NCBI GenBank assembly: GCA_902802265.1
Contig: CADCLN010000003.1
Location: forward strand, 1 to 64,000
Reading direction: 5' to 3'
DNA length: 64,000 bases
From: an uncultured Bacteroidales bacterium
GTDB lineage: Bacteria > Bacteroidota > Bacteroidia > Bacteroidales > Bacteroidaceae
Shown piece after piece: positions 50,101-59,431 of this stretch. The notes under the pieces are model-generated. The model searched no databases, had not been told where the DNA came from, and was given only the letters and a program-made list of their open reading frames with translations. Positions within the stretch are counted from its first letter, which is position 1. Every line of letters begins with the position of its first letter. Position numbers and translations under genes: made by a program.

Positions 50101-50743
50101 GAGCATAGAGTTCCTGTGGGTCCATGCCTTCCCACCACTTGCCTACGCCGTCGGCTTTGGTCAAATTGCCATCGTAGTTCTGCGAAGGTTCCAGCCATGT
50201 CCATGCATGGGAGGCGTGAATAGATACGCCCAACGGAAGGCCAGCCTCCTTGCAGGCTTCGCTCCAACCTTTTACCAAGTCCTTCTTCGGACCTACGTTC
50301 ACCGAGTTCCATTCCTGATAGGGCGAATCCCAGTTGTCGAAATTGTCGTGGTGATTGCCCAGTACCATGAAGTAGCGTGCACCCACACTCTTGTAGAGGT
50401 TCACCAATTCCTGCGGATTCCATTGGTCTGCTTTCCAAGCATTACACAGCTCCTTCAGTCCAAAATCTTTCGGATTGCCGAAATGGCTCACGTGATAGTT
50501 GTACTGTCCGCTGCCCGCATAGTACATGAAGCGGGCATACCAGTCGCCGTCTTCGGCTTGGCATTGTGGACCCCAGTGTGCCCAGATGCCGAACTTTGCA
50601 TTCTTGAACCATTCGGGACACTCCCATGCGCTAAGTGAATTCCAATCGTTGCCATACGTGCCAGTTTTCACATCCACGTCGGCCTTTTGTGCGCTGACCG
50701 TCATCGTCATGGCTGTCAGCAGTGATAAAAACATCTTTTTCAT
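47183..50743 (-). CDS. Secreted GH29 alpha-L-fucosidase, multidomain
   Basis: A 1186-residue secreted fucosidase (signal MKKMFLSLLTAMTMTVSA). The GH29 domain covers about 30-520: WFKNAKFGIWAHWGPQC, the GNHHDNFDNWDS segment near 129, and YNPDMIYFDDT (Asp269/270) with the likely nucleophile. After it come a helical linker and at least two beta-sandwich modules (about 640-800 and 1030-1150) that may bind glycan. The end YDLNGRRRTRLEKGINIVGDKKMLVK is the Prevotella-type export tag. It would free L-fucose from host glycans. Divergent from araC-fucI, completing a small fucose locus. Confidence 0.9.
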   Translation of the reverse strand: MKKMFLSLLTAMTMTVSAQKADVDVKTGTYGNDWNSLSAWECPEWFKNAKFGIWAHWGPQCQAEDGDWYARFMYYAGSGQYNYHVSHFGNPKDFGLKELCNAWKADQWNPQELVNLYKSVGARYFMVLGNHHDNFDNWDSPYQEWNSVNVGPKKDLVKGWSEACKEAGLPLGVSIHASHAWTWLEPSQNYDGNLTKADGVGKWWEGMDPQELYAQKHTHSTGWENSGTIHSQWDWGNGASLPSKAYKQKFQNRVLQLINDYNPDMIYFDDTAMPFYGCDDRIGKNILQHYYNHSAMQHDGKAEVVVTGKQLNEEQKGYMMWDVERGIPDRPQSLYWQTCTCIGDWHYNQNVYNNNSYKSGATVVRMLIDVVSKNGNLLLSIPVKGNGTIDDKERTVLADIKAWMDINSQSIYDTRPWKTFGEGPLAEASNPMNAQGFNEGQSYSNQDVRYVEKNDTVYATIMDWPAAGDFTFNAFSIVENTYSGEVDKVTLLGSGEVEFSQGIKGLTVKVPAKRSNRIAPVFCITFKTDIPANELLQMLINESETAVEEFAAQAHPYNTGKVNAEKLEQLQTAIALAKTIPSTASDEEINVAREALITAYRSFRDNGLNPGGAFNGMIEANLTTEYLVETSNFTRSAGGSRRFGSPANWTVENFNIPNGNDGTKQGLDKYSGNEALMLGVWNDADKNTKGSLKNARIYRKITLPAGKYYFGAAYNTTYSINPQAYMFVSKTLCETADIPAQSIAYYGIENCTGDLKLQGLYFSLDEKTELYIGFQANLLNGSATQEFRVERVVLYSPKEGGEMHSETNGWQKLTELPNDVSQYFFAIYEHNTDLGLVLDKGNHQGSSYQTIWYQANVYPETNKNALWTFDAFGGNNRSGVTGSAASWIVITGVGDTDHCLQSYDNNTWNYRTDNNGEGWTDRAYITPAYLAEGAWTFRNNKGGNYLGRWDGSDEIAGNITGDNVGQYDIYAILRGQYVAVAENIEKASEENPIDISYLITNADATRMNNFHSKQPVGWTLSSDDAFEVEYANYLSCKVGDSYFNKWQGSPDLSDRTISQQLTGLPTGRYRLSVKASPSTIHAGAFLFANTSEEALHTVTNNTGSVTTDITSGTLTFGIKLTNYQSNDCKFDHFTLEYLGDHSTQTSINKPQQAIAAPKPIYDLNGRRRTRLEKGINIVGDKKMLVK

Positions 50744-50845
50744 TTTTACTTAATATTTAATGTATGTGTTTGTTCTGTCTTAAACAACTGTAGCGGTTCT
50801 TGTGTCAATGCCACTCTTGTAATAGGTGTCAGTGTAATTGCGCTG

Positions 50846-50853
50846 CAAAGGTA
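50846..50853 (-). promoter_or_regulatory. -7 promoter box for the fucosidase gene
   Basis: Minus strand TACCTTTG, 103 bp before the fucosidase ATG. Start of the divergent region 50744-51009. Confidence 0.65.
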
Positions 50854-50894
50854 CTAATACTTTTGTTCCCTGCCCTTCATAAAATTGTTTAAGA

Positions 50895-50941
50895 ATAGCA
50901 CAAAATTAACATTGATGGCGGAAAAGACAATTTTGTGCTAT
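50895..50941. promoter_or_regulatory. Candidate operator of the fucose regulator
   Basis: A perfect 13-bp inverted repeat, ATAGCACAAAATT at 50895-50907 and its complement at 50929-50941, 34 bp centre to centre. It lies between the two divergent promoter boxes, where a regulator could act on both sides. Confidence 0.6.
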
Positions 50942-50982
50942 AAATGATTTATATTTTGACCTTTCGGAGTGGATTTTATTTG

Positions 50983-50990
50983 TACCTTTG
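50983..50990 (+). promoter_or_regulatory. -7 promoter box for araC-fucI
   Basis: TACCTTTG, 20 bp before the regulator ATG at 51010. It overlaps the longer frame from 50944, so that start is rejected. Confidence 0.7.
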
Positions 50991-51009
50991 CACCACAAAA
51001 GAAAACAAC

Positions 51010-51873
51010 ATGATACAGATTCCGATAGAATCAATGAACTTGATGCTGCTGAACGTAGGTTTGGCACGGCATGATGCAGACTGGAACTGGAAAGATGTCA
51101 GTTCGCCGTTCATCCGCATCTTTTATGTGGTGGAAGGGGAAGCCATGCTTCATTTGCAAGGAGAAGACGTGGTGCTCAAGCCTCGTTACTTGTATATCAT
51201 TCCAGCCTATACTATTCATTCGTATGAGTGCCACGGTTTGTTCGTACATTATTATCTTCACGTGTATGAGGGCTTCAAGCGAGAAGTGAATTTGCAGGAA
51301 GTCTATGAGCTGCCCACAGAAGTGGAGGGAGGAAAAGGCATGGAGCAACTGTTTGAGTATCTATGCAGCCAGCAGCCAGAAGCACGGTTACCACAAGCAG
51401 ATCCGCGAAGTTACGACACATCGGCACAGACGTCTGACTATGTGGCACGCTATCGCGACATGGCATTGTGGGAAAAGATGGAACTGCGTGGTGCCATGCT
51501 GATGATTATGTCGCGATTTATTCGTCAGGCTCAGCCCCGTGTGTGGACACACGACGAAAGGATGAAGCGGGTGTTGGAACATATCCACGCGCACATCGGC
51601 AGTAGTATCGACGTGGAGGATCTCTCCAAGGTGGCAAGCGTTACCAAGCCTTATCTCATCAAACTGTTTAAACGCGAGTTCGGTGCTTCGCCTGTACAAT
51701 ATATAAATAAAAAGAAAGTGGAGCGTGCCCAGTTGTTGCTTTTCACTACCAACAAGGCTGTGAAGGAGGTTGCCTATATGCTGGGCTTCAACGACCAGAA
51801 CTATTTTATCCGTACATTCCGCAAGGTGACAGGCATCACACCACAGGAATACCGCAGAAAACTACGACCCTGA
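51010..51873 (+). CDS. AraC-family transcriptional regulator of the fucose locus
   Basis: A 287-residue regulator: N-terminal cupin sensor (RIFYVVEGEAMLHLQGEDVVLKPRYLYIIPAYTIHSYE) and a C-terminal pair of helix-turn-helix motifs (DVEDLSKVASVTKPYLIKLFKREFGASPVQYI and EVAYMLGFNDQNYFIRTFRKVTGITPQEYRR). It lies 30 bp before fucI on the same strand and is divergent from the fucosidase. It likely activates these genes with fucose or a derivative as signal; the ligand is inferred from position. Confidence 0.88.
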   Translation: MIQIPIESMNLMLLNVGLARHDADWNWKDVSSPFIRIFYVVEGEAMLHLQGEDVVLKPRYLYIIPAYTIHSYECHGLFVHYYLHVYEGFKREVNLQEVYELPTEVEGGKGMEQLFEYLCSQQPEARLPQADPRSYDTSAQTSDYVARYRDMALWEKMELRGAMLMIMSRFIRQAQPRVWTHDERMKRVLEHIHAHIGSSIDVEDLSKVASVTKPYLIKLFKREFGASPVQYINKKKVERAQLLLFTTNKAVKEVAYMLGFNDQNYFIRTFRKVTGITPQEYRRKLRP

Positions 51874-51903
51874 AAATAACGAATAAAACAAATAGAACGA
51901 AAG

Positions 51904-53724
51904 ATGAGTATTTATCCTAAAATTGGAATACGCCCCACCATTGACGGTCGTCAAGGTGGTGTGCGTGAGAGTTTGGAAGAAAAGACCATGGCACTGGCTA
52001 AAGCTGTGGCAGAGTTAATAACCAACAATCTGCGCAATGGTGACGGTTCCCCTGTGGAGTGTGTTATAAGCGATACCACCATTGGTCGCGTAGCCGAGAG
52101 TGCGGCTTGTGCTGAGAAATTTGAATGTGCGGGCGTGGGCAGCACCATTACCGTCACCTCATGCTGGTGCTATGGTTCTGAAACAATGGACATGAACCCG
52201 CATTACCCCAAAGCTGTGTGGGGCTTCAACGGTACAGAACGCCCAGGTGCAGTGTATCTTGCCGCAGTCTTGGCAGCCCATGCCCAGAAGGGATTGCCCG
52301 CCTTTGGCATCTACGGCCATGATGTACAGGACTTGGACGACAACTCTATCCCTGACGATGTAGCTGAGAAAATTCTGCGCTTTGCTCGTGCAGCTCAGGC
52401 TGTGGCTACTATGCGTGGGAAGAGTTACCTGTCAATGGGTAATACCTGTATGGGCATCGCTGGCAGCATCGTCAATGCCGATTTTTTGCAGCACTATCTT
52501 GGTATGAGGACAGAATATGTATCGCTTGTCGAGATACTGCGTCGTGTTGATTTCGGTATTTATGATAAAGACGAATTTGCAAAAGCTATGCAGTGGGTTG
52601 AGCAGAATTGCAAGCCGCAGGAAGGTCACGACTACAACGAAGACCGTCCGCTGTTTCCTGGTACGCCGATGATCTCTTTCAACGGTAAGGGTAAAGGCAA
52701 GAACCGCGAGGAAAAGGATGCCGACTGGGAATTTACTGTGAAGACGATGATGATTATTCGCGACTTGATGCACGGCAATCCACGCCTTTTGGAGATGGGC
52801 TTCAAGGAAGAGGCTCTGGGGCATCATGCTCTCTTCGGTGGTGTACAAGGGCAACGCCAGTGGACAGACTATAAGCCCAACTTCGACTTTCCTGAATCCA
52901 TGATCTGCACTTCATTCGATTGGAACGGACCGCGTGAAGCTGATGTGCTGGCAACGGAAAACGACTTTCTCAACGGTTTGTCAATGCTCTTCGGCCATTT
53001 GCTTACCAATCGTGGCGTGATGTTTTCTGACATCCGCACCTATTGGAGCCCAGATGCCGTGGAGCGGGTTGCTGGTAAACGTCCAGAGGGGGCTGCGGCT
53101 GGCGGCTTCATACATCTGATAAATAGTGGAGCCACTACGCTCGATGCCACAGGCGCAATGACCGATGCCGACGGCCAACCTACAATGAAGGAGCATTGGA
53201 ACATTACTGATGCCGATATGAAAGCCTGTCTGAAAGCCACGAACTGGATGCCAGCCGACCGTGACTACTTCCGTGGCGGTGGCTACTCTTCGCACTTCCT
53301 TTCAAAGGGTGGTATGCCCATGACCATGCTGCGTGTAAACATGGTGGCAGGTCTTGGTCCCGTGTTGCAACTCGCTGAAGGTTGGACGGTAGAGCTCGAC
53401 CCCAAAACTCACGAGATTCTTGACCGCCGTACCGACCCCACTTGGCCCACGACATGGTTTGTGCCTCGTCTCGATGAAAAGAAGGATTGTTTTAAGGATG
53501 TCTATTCCGTGATGAACTGCTGGGGTGCTAACCACGGTGCCATTGCCTATGGCCACATTGGTGCCGACCTTATCACGCTCTGCAGCATTCTGCGCATTCC
53601 AGTCTCGATGCACAATGTGGCCGACAGCAATATCTTCCGTCCTGCTGCTTGGAATGCTTTTGGTATGGACAAGGAAGGTGCCGACTACCGTGCCTGTCAG
53701 AACTTTGGTCCTATCTATAAGTAA
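51904..53724 (+). CDS. fucI: L-fucose isomerase
   Basis: Mn-dependent isomerase that turns L-fucose into L-fuculose. Clear family features: [23 protein letters not shown] at the start, [81 protein letters not shown] and the closing NFGPIYK. 606 residues is right. The kinase, aldolase and fucose permease genes are not in the window. Confidence 0.95.
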   Translation: MSIYPKIGIRPTIDGRQGGVRESLEEKTMALAKAVAELITNNLRNGDGSPVECVISDTTIGRVAESAACAEKFECAGVGSTITVTSCWCYGSETMDMNPHYPKAVWGFNGTERPGAVYLAAVLAAHAQKGLPAFGIYGHDVQDLDDNSIPDDVAEKILRFARAAQAVATMRGKSYLSMGNTCMGIAGSIVNADFLQHYLGMRTEYVSLVEILRRVDFGIYDKDEFAKAMQWVEQNCKPQEGHDYNEDRPLFPGTPMISFNGKGKGKNREEKDADWEFTVKTMMIIRDLMHGNPRLLEMGFKEEALGHHALFGGVQGQRQWTDYKPNFDFPESMICTSFDWNGPREADVLATENDFLNGLSMLFGHLLTNRGVMFSDIRTYWSPDAVERVAGKRPEGAAAGGFIHLINSGATTLDATGAMTDADGQPTMKEHWNITDADMKACLKATNWMPADRDYFRGGGYSSHFLSKGGMPMTMLRVNMVAGLGPVLQLAEGWTVELDPKTHEILDRRTDPTWPTTWFVPRLDEKKDCFKDVYSVMNCWGANHGAIAYGHIGADLITLCSILRIPVSMHNVADSNIFRPAAWNAFGMDKEGADYRACQNFGPIYK

Positions 53725-53759
53725 ATCGACAGAACCTGCAATCCCTTATATAGCAAAGC

Positions 53760-53790
53760 AAAAGAGTATGCCGTTTCGACATACTCTTTT
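53760..53790. terminator. Terminator between fucI and tRNA-His
   Basis: Perfect 11-bp stem AAAAGAGTATG (53760-53770) with 53780-53790 and T/A runs on both strands. Suits the convergent fucI and tRNA-His transcripts. Confidence 0.8.
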
Positions 53791-53798
53791 GTTTGGAG

Positions 53799-53873
53799 GG
53801 TGGAGGGTGGGGCTCGAACCCACGACATTCAGAACCACAATCTGACGCTCTAACCAACTGAACTACATCCACC
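53799..53873 (-). tRNA. tRNA-His (anticodon GTG)
   Basis: Minus strand: acceptor GTGGATG with the extra 5' G at 53873 typical of tRNA-His, D-arm TTCAGTTGGTTAGA, anticodon loop TTGTGGT, T-arm GTGGGTTCGAGCCCCAC. One acceptor mismatch by hand pairing. Confidence 0.95.
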
Positions 53874-53901
53874 GTGTAACTCCTCGTTTGAAAAGCGAGT
53901 G

Positions 53902-53909
53902 CAAAGGTA
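53902..53909 (-). promoter_or_regulatory. -7 promoter box for tRNA-His
   Basis: Minus strand TACCTTTG, 29 bp before the tRNA-His 5' end and 40 bp after folD. Confidence 0.7.
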
Positions 53910-53948
53910 CGATGTTTTTTTTAACCTGCCAAATGTTTTGGGATTTTT

Positions 53949-54830
53949 TTATTGGTATATGGCTTTTTTCCCTGCCAACAATGTGTTCTTCATCAGAGAA
54001 CAGATGGTCATGGGGCCAACACCGCCTGGCACGGGGGTGATGAAGGAGCACTTGGAAGCCACCTCGTCGAACTTTACATCGCCACAGAGACGGAATCCCG
54101 ATTTGCGTGTGGAATCGGGGACGCGTGTGGTACCCACATCGATGATGACGGCTCCAGGCTTTACCATGTCTGCCGTTACGAAGTTGGGATGACCGAGGGC
54201 GGCAATGATGATATCGGCTTGCAGACATTCCTCCTTGATGTTCTTGGAATGGCTGTGCAACACCGTTACCGTGGCATCGCCAGGGTTGCGCTTCTGCATC
54301 ATCAGCTGAGCCATGGGTTTGCCCACAATGTTGGAGCGTCCCAGGACGACACACTTCTTGCCAGAGGTTTCAATGCCATAGCGAGCCAGCAAGTCTGTGA
54401 TGCCGAGCGGTGTGGCAGAAATGTAGCAAGGCAGGCCAATCGACATGCGGCCTACGTTGATGGGGTGAAATCCATCCACATCCTTGCGGTAGTCGATTGC
54501 CATCGTCACTTTCTGTTCGCTGATATGCTTCGGCAATGGCAGCTGCACAATGAATCCGTCGATGTCGGGGTCGTTGTTCAGCAGTTCCACTTGGCGCAAC
54601 AGGAAGTCCTCTGTGATGTCTTCCTCGAAGCGTAGCAGGGTCGATTTGAATCCGCAGGCTTCACAAGCCAGCACTTTATTTTTGACGTAAGTTTCAGAGC
54701 CTCCGTCGTGTCCCACCAGGATGGCTGCCAGGTGGGGACGTTTGCCTCCGTTCTTCACGATTTCTTCTACTTCGGCTGCAATTTCTTGTTTGATGGCAGC
54801 AGCTGTCGCCTTTCCGTCGATGAGTGTCAT
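53949..54830 (-). CDS. folD: Methylenetetrahydrofolate dehydrogenase / cyclohydrolase
   Basis: Bifunctional one-carbon enzyme. Folate-site residues are in [13 protein letters not shown] (catalytic Lys), VQLPLPKH and DGFHPINVG; the NADP loop is [18 protein letters not shown], and [16 protein letters not shown] ends the protein. 293 residues is normal. Last gene of dedA-ffh-folD with a 26-bp gap from ffh. Confidence 0.96.
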   Translation of the reverse strand: MTLIDGKATAAAIKQEIAAEVEEIVKNGGKRPHLAAILVGHDGGSETYVKNKVLACEACGFKSTLLRFEEDITEDFLLRQVELLNNDPDIDGFIVQLPLPKHISEQKVTMAIDYRKDVDGFHPINVGRMSIGLPCYISATPLGITDLLARYGIETSGKKCVVLGRSNIVGKPMAQLMMQKRNPGDATVTVLHSHSKNIKEECLQADIIIAALGHPNFVTADMVKPGAVIIDVGTTRVPDSTRKSGFRLCGDVKFDEVASKCSFITPVPGGVGPMTICSLMKNTLLAGKKAIYQ

Positions 54831-54856
54831 GTTTTTGGTGTTTACTGTTGAAAAGT

Positions 54857-56200
54857 TTAGAATTTGGGCAGTTTCGGCATACCCTTCATGCGTTGCATCT
54901 GCTTCATGGCAGCGGGGTTCGTAATCACGTGCATCATCTTGCGCATCTGGTCAAACTGCTTGGTGATGCGGTTGATTTCGTCGAGGCTTACGCCCGAACC
55001 CTTGGCTATGCGCTGCTTGCGCGACATATTGATGCAGTCGGGATGTTCACGCTCGTAGGGAGTCATCGAGTCAATCATGGCTTCCACCGACTTGAAGGCG
55101 TCGTCGTCGATGTCCACGTCCTTCAGGGCTTTGCCCACACCAGGAATCATGGCAGCCAGGTCCTTGATGTTGCCCATCTTCTTGATTTGTCCGATTTGTG
55201 TGCGGAAGTCGTTGTAGTCATACTTGTTTTTGGCAATCTTCTTCTCCAACCGTCGGGCTTCCTCTTCGTCAAACTGCTGCTGTGCACGTTCCACGAAGCT
55301 CACGATGTCGCCCATGCCCAGGATGCGGTCAGCCATGCGTTCAGGATGGAACACGTCGAGCGCTTCCATCTTTTCGCCAGTACCCACAAACTTGATGGGC
55401 TTGTCCACAACGGTGCGGATGCTGAGGGCAGCACCGCCGCGTGTGTCGCCGTCCAGCTTCGTGAGGATGACGCCGTCGATTTCCAGTCTTTCGTTGAACA
55501 CCTTGGCTGTGGTCACAGCTTCCTGACCAATCATGGCATCCACCACGAGCAAGGTCTCCTGCGGCTGAATGGCATCCTTGATGTTGCGGATTTGCACCAT
55601 CAGTTCCTCGTCAATGCTCTGACGGCCAGCCGTATCGACAATGACTACGTCCTGTCCGTTGGCTTTGGCAGCCTTGATGGCATTCAGTGCCACCTGCACG
55701 GGATCGGTCGCTCCCGTTTCCACGTAGCAAGGCACGTCCACCTGTTCAGCCAATACGCGCAACTGCTCCATGGCTGCCGGACGGAACGTGTCACAGGCGG
55801 CCAACAGCGGGCGCTTGTGCATCTGCTTCTTCAGATACAGCGCCAGTTTGCCCGACATTGTGGTCTTACCGGCACCGTTCAGACCGGCCATGAGGATGAT
55901 GGCTGGGTGTCCCTGCACATTCAGTTCTGTGCTCTGTCCGCCCATGAGTGCTGCCAGTTCGTCGTGCACAATCTTCACCATCAGCTGGCTGGGTTTCACG
56001 GCAGTCAGCACGTTCTGTCCCAGTGCCTTCTGCTTTACCGTGTCGGTAAAACTCTTGGCTACCTTGTAGTTTACGTCCGCCTCCAGCAGTGCCTTGCGCA
56101 CATCCTTCAGCGTCTCTGCAACGTTGATTTCGGTGATTTTTCCTTCACCCTTCAGGATTTTGAACGAGCGTTCAAGTCGCTCTGATAAGTTTTCAAACAT
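54857..56200 (-). CDS. ffh: Signal recognition particle protein Ffh (SRP54)
   Basis: GTPase that targets nascent membrane proteins with the 4.5S RNA. N domain, then G motifs [44 protein letters not shown] and [14 protein letters not shown]. The M domain has [11 protein letters not shown] and [20 protein letters not shown]. 447 residues. Three bases separate it from dedA upstream. Confidence 0.96.
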   Translation of the reverse strand: MFENLSERLERSFKILKGEGKITEINVAETLKDVRKALLEADVNYKVAKSFTDTVKQKALGQNVLTAVKPSQLMVKIVHDELAALMGGQSTELNVQGHPAIILMAGLNGAGKTTMSGKLALYLKKQMHKRPLLAACDTFRPAAMEQLRVLAEQVDVPCYVETGATDPVQVALNAIKAAKANGQDVVIVDTAGRQSIDEELMVQIRNIKDAIQPQETLLVVDAMIGQEAVTTAKVFNERLEIDGVILTKLDGDTRGGAALSIRTVVDKPIKFVGTGEKMEALDVFHPERMADRILGMGDIVSFVERAQQQFDEEEARRLEKKIAKNKYDYNDFRTQIGQIKKMGNIKDLAAMIPGVGKALKDVDIDDDAFKSVEAMIDSMTPYEREHPDCINMSRKQRIAKGSGVSLDEINRITKQFDQMRKMMHVITNPAAMKQMQRMKGMPKLPKF

Positions 56201-56203
56201 ATC

Positions 56204-56839
56204 TTATGATTTCTTTATTCCTTTATAAATAATGTATGCCAGTGCCAGAACGACCAGCGCGATAGCCACCGCACCAATGATGTGGCTGTAGTGCGAAATG
56301 GTTTGCACCAGCTGTTCCTTCGGCATCACCGAGTGGAAGGCGTAGCCAATGCCTGTCAGAATGCTGTTCCACAGCGCAGCTCCCAAGCAAGTGTATAACA
56401 CAAACGAACCCAGGTTCATGCGAGCCAGTCCTGCGGGAATGGAGATGAGCTGGCGGATAGCCGGAATCATGCGGCCAATCAGGGTTGATACGGCGCCGTG
56501 CTTGTCGAAATAGGCCTCGGCCTGCTGCACCTTTTCTGCGTCGATCAGGCACATGTGGCCCAGTCGGGAGTTGGCAAAAGCATAGACGATGGTACGTCCC
56601 AGCGTGAGCGAGAGCACATAGTTGACCAATGCACCGATGAGTGCACCGAGCGTTCCGAACAAAATAATCAGCGGGTACGACATCTCGCCCGTCTCGGCCG
56701 CCATATAGGCTGCGGGCACCATGACCACCTCGCTGGGGAAGGGGATGAAGCTCGATTCAATCGCCATGAAAAGCACAATCCATTCGTAGTTCAGATGGTC
56801 GAGCGCACCGCCCACAAGGTTTAAAATTAGTTCTTCCAC
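56204..56839 (-). CDS. DedA family membrane protein
   Basis: A 211-residue polytopic protein of the DedA/SNARE-associated family, which flips undecaprenyl phosphate or other phospholipids. Markers: the conserved FIPFPSEVVMVPAAYMA loop, then GRMIPAIRQLISIPAGLARM. GTG at 56839 is chosen as start. The longer ATG frame from 56944 would contain a TACCTTTG promoter box and an unlikely leader. Confidence 0.85.
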   Translation of the reverse strand: MEELILNLVGGALDHLNYEWIVLFMAIESSFIPFPSEVVMVPAAYMAAETGEMSYPLIILFGTLGALIGALVNYVLSLTLGRTIVYAFANSRLGHMCLIDAEKVQQAEAYFDKHGAVSTLIGRMIPAIRQLISIPAGLARMNLGSFVLYTCLGAALWNSILTGIGYAFHSVMPKEQLVQTISHYSHIIGAVAIALVVLALAYIIYKGIKKS

Positions 56840-56875
56840 GTAATATAAATACTGTATGTAATTGAAAATTTTCTG

Positions 56876-56883
56876 CAAAGGTA
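56876..56883 (-). promoter_or_regulatory. -7 promoter box for dedA-ffh-folD
   Basis: Minus strand TACCTTTG, 36 bp upstream of the GTG start at 56839, and inside the longer ORF frame. Confidence 0.7.
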
Positions 56884-56945
56884 CGCTTTTTTGCCCATGA
56901 GAGCAAAAAAACGCCGAAAACTTTTGCCATTTCGTTAAAAACACC

Positions 56946-56953
56946 TACCTTTG
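56946..56953 (+). promoter_or_regulatory. -7 promoter box for tRNA-Thr(TGT)
   Basis: TACCTTTG on the + strand with a leader of about 115 nt before the tRNA. Confidence 0.6.
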
Positions 56954-57072
56954 CAGCCGCAAAAGCAACATGGACAAGTCCTGTACGGCCAGCTCCTTGT
57001 GAATCCTCCAGGGCTTGACCGCAGCAAAGGCAACAGGTTGTAGCGGCGCGATGCAGTAAGCTTGTCCACCCC

Positions 57073-57146
57073 GCCTCTTTAGCTCAGTTGGCCAGAGCAC
57101 GTGATTTGTAATCTCGGGGTCGTTGGTTCGAATCCGACAAGAGGCT
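57073..57146 (+). tRNA. tRNA-Thr (anticodon TGT)
   Basis: Acceptor GCCTCTT/AAGAGGC, D-arm AGCTCAGTTGGCCAGAGC, anticodon loop TTTGTAA, T-arm GTTGGTTCGAATCCGAC. Confidence 0.97.
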
Positions 57147-57150
57147 CAAC

Positions 57151-57191
57151 GAAGAAGGTACACCGTTTCAAGCGAACAGTGTACCTTCTTC
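57151..57191. terminator. Terminator after tRNA-Thr
   Basis: Perfect 13-bp stem GAAGAAGGTACAC (57151-57163) with 57179-57191, followed by a T-rich stretch on the + strand. The ccsA-like gene converges from the other side. Confidence 0.85.
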
Positions 57192-57221
57192 ATTGTTTTT
57201 ATGGTGGTGCAACATGATTGC

Positions 57222-59414
57222 CTACGCATAACTGTGCATTCCGCCCAGCAAATAGTTCACACCGAAGTAGGTCATCAAGATGGTGAGGAAGGCAAGGAGC
57301 AAGTAGAGGTGATAGGGACGCGGACGGCGCAGCCCAGGGAAAGAACTGCTGTGGACAGGGATGGCATAGACCATCAATGTAATGAGTGCCCACACCTCCT
57401 TGGGGTCCCATCCCCAGTAGCGTCCCCACGACTGATTGGCCCAGATGGCTCCGATGAAGATGCCTGCGGAGAGCAGCGCAAGGGCGGGGTAGAGCAACAG
57501 CAGGGAGAGCAGGTGCATCTCTGCCGCTTTCTTCGGAACGGTCAAACCGTACAGCGCACAGGCGGCGGTGATGCTGAGCAAGGCAAATGCCATCATGATG
57601 GTGCTGACGTGGATGCTGAGCAAAGGCGAGGACAGCACGGGCATGACGTGACTAATCTGCGGATCCATTTGCCCTAAATGGCTCACCAACAGGAAAAAGC
57701 CGGCCAGCAGCAAGCCAAAGCTGAGTACCACAGGATAGCGGCGGTAGGTCAGCAGAGCCGTGAGCAGGATAATCCACGCCATCGTCAGCATGGTTTCGTA
57801 GCCGTTTGCCATCGGAATCGTACCGCTGATAAGCCAGCGCAGGACTAAGCACAGGGTGAGAGCCCCCAGCGACAATCCGAGGAACAAAACTGAGATAACG
57901 CGAATCCAACGGATGTTCACCCATGAAACAAATCCCATGGTCAAGCACAGCATAAAAAGTATCGTGGCAAAAGGCACGGCATTGTAAAGGCGTTCTGCCC
58001 AGAGTTGCATGGCAGACGGCAAGTCGGCAGCCCCATACCTTTGCTGGTACGCCAGCAGCTTGTCGAGCATTTCGCGGGCTGTGGCGTTATCTCCTTTCCG
58101 ATAATAATTGCCGAGCAGGGAAAGGGCTTCGCTGAAATATTGACTGCGTTCCGCCTCGATGTCGGCAGGCAGCGGGTCGGCAGGTGCATACCAGTTGCTT
58201 TTGTAGGGAAACACTTTCAACAGTCCGCCGTGGGTCAGCTGCATGATGAGCATGAGCTTGTCGTCGAGTGCTATCACGTCCTGATGCAGTTTGTCTCCAT
58301 GGCCCATGAGGTATTCCTGCACCGTGGGTCCCAGCAGATACTGGTGTGTGTCGGTCTTGAACAGTTGGGAGACCGAAACGTATTCTGTCAAACCGAACTG
58401 TTGCCGAATGGCTTTCGACTTGATGCGTATCACGGGTTCTTTGTTCCATTGTTCGGAATAGTAGAGGAAGCCCGCCAAGACTTGTTCAGCAGTATATTCC
58501 CCGTAGTGCGCCTTCCCATAGAGCTTGCGCGTGAAGTCCATTGCCAGTGTCTGCAGCGGGCAGATGCGGTCGCCATAGAGCACATGGAGCCGTCCCAACT
58601 GGTCAGCCTGATCTGCCGTAAGAGTTGTTGCGGCGGAAAGCTGTGTGGGGAAAGAAAGGAGCAGCAGGGCAATGATGACAGAAGATTTATTATAGTTCCT
58701 ATAGGAATTATAGTCACTATAGGAACTATAGTCCCTACCATCTCTACGAAGCAGCTTTCTAAACCTCCCCTTGGGGTCAATCAGCAGCCACAGCCAGCTG
58801 ATGAATAGCAGGGCATAGCCCAGGTAAGTGACGGGAATGCCCCATGGGTCGCAGTTTACGGAAAGGGTTGTGCCCTGCATGTCTTCGTCGTAGCTGTTCT
58901 GGTAGAGGCGCAGCTGTCCGGCGGTGAAGATGTGGTTCATCGAGACCATGCCCTTGCGGCTTTCCTTGCCATCGGTGATGGTGAAGTGCGAGGTGTAGTC
59001 GGCTGCTGCCTGGGTGCCGTTGTAATATCGGATGGAGAAGGTGTCGAGCTGAATGGTAAACGGCAGGTCGTGCATAGCGTGTGTGCCGTCGGCGTTTTCT
59101 TCCACGCATACCGACACCGGTTCACCCTTGCGCAGGTGGATGTAGCCTTGCCACGCGGTGAGGTGGGTGAGCAGTGCCCCTGAGAGAATGATGAGAAACG
59201 AGGCGTGCAATGCCCATGTACTGAAACGCTTCACTTTGCGGCGCACGATGTAGCAGGCGGCACATATTGCCATGAGCATCCACAACAGGGTGAACCACCA
59301 TGCGCCGTAGATGCTTTGTTGCACATAGCCCGTACCTTGATACTTTTCCACAAAGGTAGCCATAGCCATCACCAGGATGACTATGGCATAGAGTATGAAT
59401 GTGAAGCGCTTCAT
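57222..59414 (-). CDS. CcsBA-type cytochrome c biogenesis protein (ResB-like + CcsA)
   Basis: A 730-residue fusion that moves haem across the inner membrane and attaches it to periplasmic cytochromes c. N-terminal ResB-like part with membrane segments near 5-25, 38-58 and 68-88 and a periplasmic beta domain; C-terminal CcsA part with the haem-handling motif SWGRYWGWDPKEVWAL near residue 650 and flanking histidines. Between them, at about 220-242, is a 9-nt-repeat-coded stretch DYSSYSDYNSYRNYN. Directly downstream of a di-haem oxidoreductase gene that needs such maturation. Confidence 0.87.
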   Translation of the reverse strand: MKRFTFILYAIVILVMAMATFVEKYQGTGYVQQSIYGAWWFTLLWMLMAICAACYIVRRKVKRFSTWALHASFLIILSGALLTHLTAWQGYIHLRKGEPVSVCVEENADGTHAMHDLPFTIQLDTFSIRYYNGTQAAADYTSHFTITDGKESRKGMVSMNHIFTAGQLRLYQNSYDEDMQGTTLSVNCDPWGIPVTYLGYALLFISWLWLLIDPKGRFRKLLRRDGRDYSSYSDYNSYRNYNKSSVIIALLLLSFPTQLSAATTLTADQADQLGRLHVLYGDRICPLQTLAMDFTRKLYGKAHYGEYTAEQVLAGFLYYSEQWNKEPVIRIKSKAIRQQFGLTEYVSVSQLFKTDTHQYLLGPTVQEYLMGHGDKLHQDVIALDDKLMLIMQLTHGGLLKVFPYKSNWYAPADPLPADIEAERSQYFSEALSLLGNYYRKGDNATAREMLDKLLAYQQRYGAADLPSAMQLWAERLYNAVPFATILFMLCLTMGFVSWVNIRWIRVISVLFLGLSLGALTLCLVLRWLISGTIPMANGYETMLTMAWIILLTALLTYRRYPVVLSFGLLLAGFFLLVSHLGQMDPQISHVMPVLSSPLLSIHVSTIMMAFALLSITAACALYGLTVPKKAAEMHLLSLLLLYPALALLSAGIFIGAIWANQSWGRYWGWDPKEVWALITLMVYAIPVHSSSFPGLRRPRPYHLYLLLAFLTILMTYFGVNYLLGGMHSYA
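58689..58738. repeat. 9-nt tandem repeat coding a Tyr/Ser/Asn linker
   Basis: Five units of TATAG plus four variable bases (TATAGTTCC, TATAGGAAT, TATAGTCAC, TATAGGAAC, TATAGTCCC). Read on the minus strand in frame they give (D/S/N)Y(S/N/R) repeats in the CcsBA-type protein. CTATAG pairs make the tract partly self-complementary. Confidence 0.75.
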
Positions 59415-59431
59415 GAGGAATGGAGTTTATC

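Noticed and set aside
54824-56185. 453-residue + strand ORF opposite ffh
   Set aside because: It is antisense to the unmistakable SRP54 gene. The His-rich sequence is typical of a reverse frame.
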